From contig JAFOGE010000064.1 of the NCBI GenBank assembly GCA_017386965.1, positions 1 through 18,157 on the forward strand: a DNA stretch of 18,157 nucleotides, written 5' to 3'. The notes below the pieces were generated by a model. That model saw nothing but the letters and a program-made list of their open reading frames with translations. It ran no database searches and had not been told where the DNA came from. This DNA is from Clostridia bacterium. GTDB lineage: Bacteria > Bacillota > Clostridia > Oscillospirales > CAG-272. Positions 15,322-18,157 of this stretch are shown in pieces (position 1 is the first letter of the stretch; each line of letters starts with the position of its first letter). The position numbers were made by a program, and so were the translations under genes.

Positions 15322-15350
15322 TTGACAACCAAGGTGTTATATGCTATAAT
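15322..15350 (+). promoter_or_regulatory. Consensus sigma-A promoter of glmM
   Basis: TTGACA (15322-15327) and TATAAT (15345-15350) are both perfect, the spacer is 17 bases, and TGC precedes the -10 box as an extended -10. Expected start near 15357, leader about 58 bases. This is the best promoter in the window and implies constitutive, strong transcription unless a regulator binds here. Confidence 0.92.
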
Positions 15351-15414
15351 GTAGTAGGCTTTTCCGTTGCAGTTTCAAAGAGGCGCAACTCAATTGAACG
15401 GAGGAACATATCGA

Positions 15415-16782
15415 ATGGGAAAGTACTTTGGCACAGACGGCTTCCGAGGCGAGGCCGGTGTCACATTGACATCTGAGCATGCTTACAAGATCGGACGTTT
15501 TTTGGGATGGTATTACGCGCAGGACGGCGGACATAAGGTTCGCGTCGTCATCGGCAAGGATACCAGACGCTCCAGCTACATGTTTGAGTACGCGATCGTT
15601 GCAGGATTAACTGCTTCGGGAGCGGACGTTTACATGCTGCACGTCACCACAACGCCCAGCGTTTCCTTTGCTGTTGCAGGCGATGATTTCGATTGTGGAG
15701 TGATGATCTCTGCAAGCCACAATCCGTATTCGGATAACGGAATCAAGCTGGTGAACCGCAAGGGCGAGAAGATGGACGATGCTACCACGGCAAAGATCGA
15801 GCTCTATCTGGACGGACGTCTGGAGGAGCTGGGGATTGCGACTCCCGACATCCCGTATGCAACGGGTGAGAATCTTGGACAGATCGTGGACTATGCGGCA
15901 GGAAGAAACCGCTACATCGGCTATCTGATCTCTCTTTCGCGCCATTCCTTTAAGCCCTACCGAGTGGCCTTGGATTGCGCGAACGGCAGTGCATGGATGA
16001 TCGCAAAGAGCGTTTTTGAGGCGTTGGGCGCAAAGACCTACACGATCAATGCCTCTCCGGACGGAATCAACATCAACCGCAACGCGGGATCAACGCACAT
16101 CGAGGTCCTGGCGCGCTATGTTCGCGAGAACCGTCTGGACATCGGATTTGCCTTTGATGGAGATGCCGACCGCTGCATCGCAGTAGATGAGAACGGAGAT
16201 GTTGTCAACGGTGACCACATTCTTTACGTTCTTGCGATGAAGATGAAGGCGAGCGGAAAGCTCGTGAACAACACAGTGGTGACCACCATTATGTCCAACA
16301 TGGGATTGTACCGTGCATTGGACGAGGCAGGGATCGACTATGCACAAACGACCGTTGGTGACCGGTATGTGTATGAGAACATGCAGCAAACCGGAAATTG
16401 CCTTGGCGGCGAGCAGTCGGGACACATCATCATGACCAAGTATGCCACTACCGGTGACGGTATTCTGACGGCAATCAAGGTCATGGAGGCGGTGATCGAC
16501 AGCAAGCTTCCCTTGAGCAAGCTGACAGAGCCTGTCAAGATGCTTCCGCAGGTCATCAAGAACGTCCGCGTGGCCGATAAGGCTGCCGTACGCAACGATG
16601 AGGCTGTGCAGGCCGAGATCGCACGTGTCAGCGAGCAGCTGGGCAAGACCGGCCGTATCCTTCTGCGTGAGAGCGGAACCGAGCCTGTGATCCGCGTCAT
16701 GGTAGAGGCTTCCACGGTGGCTCTTTGTGAGAGCTATACGGAGGCAGTCGTTCAGGTCATCCGCGACCGCGGTCTGGCCTGA
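15415..16782 (+). CDS. glmM: Phosphoglucosamine mutase
   Basis: Interconverts glucosamine-6-phosphate and glucosamine-1-phosphate for UDP-GlcNAc synthesis. The 455-residue alpha-D-phosphohexomutase has MGKYFGTDGFRG (1-12), the phosphoserine loop MISASHNPYSDNGIK with S101, the metal loop FDGDADRC (247-254), the sugar loop GGEQSGHII, and the phosphate loop RESGTEPVIRV (418-428). The start at 15415 has GGAGGAA 8 bases upstream and gives the family N-terminus; an upstream TTG frame (15367) is rejected. GlmM is preferred over phosphomannomutase because of the N-terminus, the SGTEP...RVMVE end and the glmS neighbourhood. It is followed at 15 bases by a beta-helix acyltransferase. Confidence 0.92.
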   Translation: MGKYFGTDGFRGEAGVTLTSEHAYKIGRFLGWYYAQDGGHKVRVVIGKDTRRSSYMFEYAIVAGLTASGADVYMLHVTTTPSVSFAVAGDDFDCGVMISASHNPYSDNGIKLVNRKGEKMDDATTAKIELYLDGRLEELGIATPDIPYATGENLGQIVDYAAGRNRYIGYLISLSRHSFKPYRVALDCANGSAWMIAKSVFEALGAKTYTINASPDGININRNAGSTHIEVLARYVRENRLDIGFAFDGDADRCIAVDENGDVVNGDHILYVLAMKMKASGKLVNNTVVTTIMSNMGLYRALDEAGIDYAQTTVGDRYVYENMQQTGNCLGGEQSGHIIMTKYATTGDGILTAIKVMEAVIDSKLPLSKLTEPVKMLPQVIKNVRVADKAAVRNDEAVQAEIARVSEQLGKTGRILLRESGTEPVIRVMVEASTVALCESYTEAVVQVIRDRGLA

Positions 16783-16797
16783 GAAAGGAGTGCATCC

Positions 16798-17484
16798 ATG
16801 GTCGGATTTGGAGAAGGAGTCAAGATCACTTCGCTTTATCTGCAGCCGGAGCATTCCGTAGCGGCTCCCCTGCTTGCGCGCTTTACCTATCCCTGGGAGG
16901 TGCTTCCCGAGATTGCGGACTTCATCCGCGACCTTGGCAAGACTCTTTCAGAGCAGGAGTATGACCGCGTAGGCGAGGACGTTTGGATCGCAAAAACGGC
17001 AAAGGTCGCTGCAAGCGCATCGGTTCACGGCCCGTGCATCATTTGTGCGGAGGCAGAGGTGCGTCACTGTGCCTTCATTCGCGGAAGCGCGATCGTTGGC
17101 GCCGGTGCGGTGGTAGGAAACTCTACCGAGCTGAAAAACTGCATTCTCTTTGACGGGGTGCAGGTGCCACACTATAATTACGTCGGGGACTCGATTCTCG
17201 GCTATAAGGCACATATGGGTGCCGGCTCGATCACCTCTAACGTCAAGAGCGATAAGACCTTGGTCGAAATTCGCTATGGCGCAGAACGGATCGAAACGGG
17301 ACGCAAGAAGGTCGGTGCGATGCTTGGCGATTTCGTCGAGGTCGGATGCAACAGCGTTCTGAATCCGGGAACGGTGGTAGGACCGCATTCCAATATTTAT
17401 CCGCTCTCTCCCGTGCGCGGATATGTACCGGAAAACAGCATTTATAAGTCACGGGAACAAATTGTAACGAAACACAATGGATGA
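16798..17484 (+). CDS. Stand-alone GlmU-like left-handed beta-helix acyltransferase
   Basis: A 228-residue protein made of an alpha-helical N-terminal part (1-60) and a hexapeptide-repeat left-handed beta-helix (about 61-205). It corresponds to the acetyltransferase half of GlmU and of archaeal sugar-1-phosphate nucleotidyltransferases. The segment VPHYNYVGDSILGYKAHMGA with GSITSNVK (123-150) aligns with the GlmU active site HLTYLGD...GAGTITCN; the catalytic-type histidine (H125), tyrosine (Y128) and asparagine (N148) are kept. The N-terminal pyrophosphorylase domain of GlmU is absent. Placed between glmM and glmS, it probably acetylates glucosamine-1-phosphate, but this is inference; acetylation of another sugar phosphate is possible. 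AAGGAG lies 8 bases before the start. Confidence 0.82.
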   Translation: MVGFGEGVKITSLYLQPEHSVAAPLLARFTYPWEVLPEIADFIRDLGKTLSEQEYDRVGEDVWIAKTAKVAASASVHGPCIICAEAEVRHCAFIRGSAIVGAGAVVGNSTELKNCILFDGVQVPHYNYVGDSILGYKAHMGAGSITSNVKSDKTLVEIRYGAERIETGRKKVGAMLGDFVEVGCNSVLNPGTVVGPHSNIYPLSPVRGYVPENSIYKSREQIVTKHNG

Positions 17485-17486
17485 TA

Positions 17487-17535
17487 ACGCGGATTCCCGC
17501 GTGATGGGAGCTCCGCTGCAAAGCGGCGGAGCTTC
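17487..17535 (+). other. Two tandem hairpins after the acyltransferase gene
   Basis: First, ACGCGG (17487-17492), loop ATTC, CCGCGT (17497-17502). Second, AGCTCCGCTGC (17509-17519), loop AAA, GCGGCGGAGCT (17523-17533), 11 pairs with one wobble and two more outer pairs. Neither has a T-run, so termination is unlikely. They would sit at the 3' end of the glmM transcript after ribozyme cleavage and may protect it. Confidence 0.6.
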
Positions 17536-17586
17536 ATGCGCCTGCATCCAAACTGCACACAGCCTCCCGCAAATCCGGGTAATGAT

Positions 17587-17735
17587 AGCGCCAGACCGCT
17601 TCCGGTCGCAAGGAAACGGTTAACGAGGTGAGAAGTGATCGAAACATTCGGCGGATGCTTCTCCGGTGCGCCCAAGCGCATCGTTATAAACAGGTCAAAT
17701 ATGCGGGCAACCGCAAAACAAACCCTGTCCAAAGC
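17587..17735 (+). ncRNA. glmS ribozyme (GlcN6P-activated self-cleaving riboswitch)
   Basis: The RNA contains the near-invariant glmS core: cleavage site A|GCGCCAGA (cut between 17587 and 17588), a GACCG/CGGTC hairpin (17594-17607), the block GGTTAACGAGG (17618-17628), GAGAAG (17630-17635) pairing with CTTCTC (17658-17663) around TCGAAACATTCGGCGGATG, a TGCGC/GCGCA hairpin (17667-17680), and a 3' domain closed by ACAGG/CCTGT with inner GCGG/CCGC (17703-17714). This matches the B. anthracis-type sequence in order and spacing. In the family, glucosamine-6-phosphate serves as cofactor for cleavage, which exposes the downstream glmS mRNA to decay. The 3' boundary is approximate. No clear promoter is seen between 17485 and 17587, so it is probably transcribed from the glmM promoter. 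Confidence 0.95.
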
Positions 17736-17751
17736 AAAAAAATGAACACAG

Positions 17752-17789
17752 AAAACCCCTCAAAGCATTCTTGGTGCGAGGGTTTTATT
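17752..17789 (+). terminator. Terminator-like hairpin between ribozyme and glmS
   Basis: AAAACCCCTC (17752-17761) pairs with GAGGGTTTT (17778-17786) with one bulged C; GCA/TGC adds three inner pairs; TTTTATT follows from 17783. It has the shape of a weak intrinsic terminator and stands 14 bases or so after the ribozyme's 3' domain, upstream of glmS. Whether it terminates, or reads through, cannot be told by eye. Confidence 0.5.
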
Positions 17790-17799
17790 GTGGTACAAT
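17771..17799 (+). promoter_or_regulatory. Candidate promoter of glmS downstream of the ribozyme
   Basis: TTGGTG (17771-17776), 17 bases, TACAAT (17794-17799), with TGG before the -10 box as an extended -10. The -35 overlaps the terminator-like hairpin and keeps only TTG. If used, the transcript begins near 17806 and lacks the ribozyme. Confidence 0.35.
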
Positions 17800-17820
17800 T
17801 TTTGAGAAAGGCTATGGATG

Positions 17821-17848
17821 AGGGCTATTTTTATGCCAAAATAGCTCT
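17821..17848 (+). other. Hairpin in the immediate glmS leader
   Basis: AGGGCTATTTT (17821-17831) and AAAATAGCTCT (17838-17848) form 11 pairs with one wobble around the loop TATGCC. It ends four bases before the SD AAGGG (17853-17857). It is AT-rich and may merely stabilise the 5' end; control of translation is possible. Confidence 0.55.
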
Positions 17849-17865
17849 TTCCAAGGGTGATATTT

Positions 17866-18157
17866 ATGTGTGGAATTATTGGCTATACGGGAATGGAAAA
17901 CGCCATCCCGAAGATGACAGAGGGCCTTTCGGTCCTGGAGTATCGCGGATATGACTCGGTCGGTATCGCAGCGCGCACCGAGGAGGGGGTTGAGGTTGTA
18001 AAATGCCGCGGCCGCATCGGCGATCTGAAGCAGAAGCTGGAGGAGGAAGGCCTTTTGGATGCTCACTGCGCCATTGGTCATACACGTTGGGCAACGCACG
18101 GAGGCCCTTCGGATACCAACGCGCATCCCCATCGCGCAGGGAAGGTGGTTCTGGTAC
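17866..18157 (+). CDS. glmS: Glutamine-fructose-6-phosphate aminotransferase (isomerizing), N-terminal part
   Basis: Makes glucosamine-6-phosphate from fructose-6-phosphate and glutamine, the first committed step to UDP-GlcNAc. Only the first 97 residues are in the window out of about 600. They start MCGIIGYTG, with the catalytic cysteine directly after the initiator methionine, and include EYRGYDSVGIA and GHTRWATHGGPSDTNAHPH of the class II glutamine amidotransferase domain. AAGGG lies 8 bases before the start. The upstream glmS ribozyme confirms the identity. Confidence 0.97.
   Translation, partial: MCGIIGYTGMENAIPKMTEGLSVLEYRGYDSVGIAARTEEGVEVVKCRGRIGDLKQKLEEEGLLDAHCAIGHTRWATHGGPSDTNAHPHRAGKVVLV

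Noticed and set aside
17505..17540. Intrinsic terminator after the acyltransferase gene
   Set aside because: The stem at 17507-17535 is very stable but is followed by TCATGCGCC with no T-run, so it does not qualify as an intrinsic terminator.
1..18157. Mobile elements, CRISPR arrays, tRNA or rRNA genes, signs of recent transfer
   Set aside because: No transposase, integrase, regular repeat-spacer array or cloverleaf was found, and base composition and codon use look even by eye across the window.

Overview
The window reads as a chromosomal segment of a Bacillota bacterium, most likely class Clostridia. The evidence is the gene order (nusB ... xseA-xseB-ispA ... tlyA-nadK-argR-recN), strong GGAGG-type ribosome binding sites, sigma-A promoters with near-consensus boxes, a CwlD-type spore-cortex amidase and a glmS ribozyme. 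All protein names rest on motifs and overall resemblance read by eye; no database search was run. I see no insertion sequence, CRISPR array, tRNA or rRNA gene, and no broken gene. The first gene (radA) and the last (glmS) run off the window.

Region 1 (1-1990, minus strand): radA (C-terminus cut off) lies downstream of cwlD. radA has its own sigma-A-like promoter; cwlD has a sequence resembling a SigmaE sporulation promoter. Region 2 (2049-10310, plus strand): a long, tightly packed operon of ten genes: nusB, a divergent TsaD/M22 paralog, xseA, xseB, ispA, a DUF212 membrane protein, tlyA, nadK, argR and recN. It resembles the Bacillus nusB-folD-xseAB-ispA-dxs-yqxC-ahrC-recN cluster, but the TsaD paralog sits in the folD position and DUF212 in the dxs position. 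Region 3 (10337-12987): argS and yebC behind a clear promoter, closed by a strong bidirectional terminator. Region 4 (13002-15257): a small zinc-ribbon membrane protein (minus) and, divergent from it, a monocistronic secreted protein with a SipW-dependent signal peptide, a TasA/camelysin-like N-terminal half and a beta-helix-like C-terminal half. Region 5 (15322-18157): a UDP-GlcNAc precursor cluster: glmM behind a perfect-consensus promoter, a stand-alone GlmU-like left-handed beta-helix acyltransferase, then a glmS ribozyme and glmS.

The genes in region 5 belong together: GlmS makes glucosamine-6-P, GlmM converts it to glucosamine-1-P, and the beta-helix protein plausibly acetylates it; the uridylyltransferase half of GlmU is not in the window. 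GlcN6P should feed back through the ribozyme. The layout between ribozyme and glmS (a terminator-like hairpin, then promoter-like boxes, then another hairpin) is unusual and is the most interesting regulatory feature here. The other parts deserving a second look are the TasA-like/beta-helix protein without a local sipW, the TsaD paralog with altered active-site loops, and the candidate sporulation promoter of cwlD.
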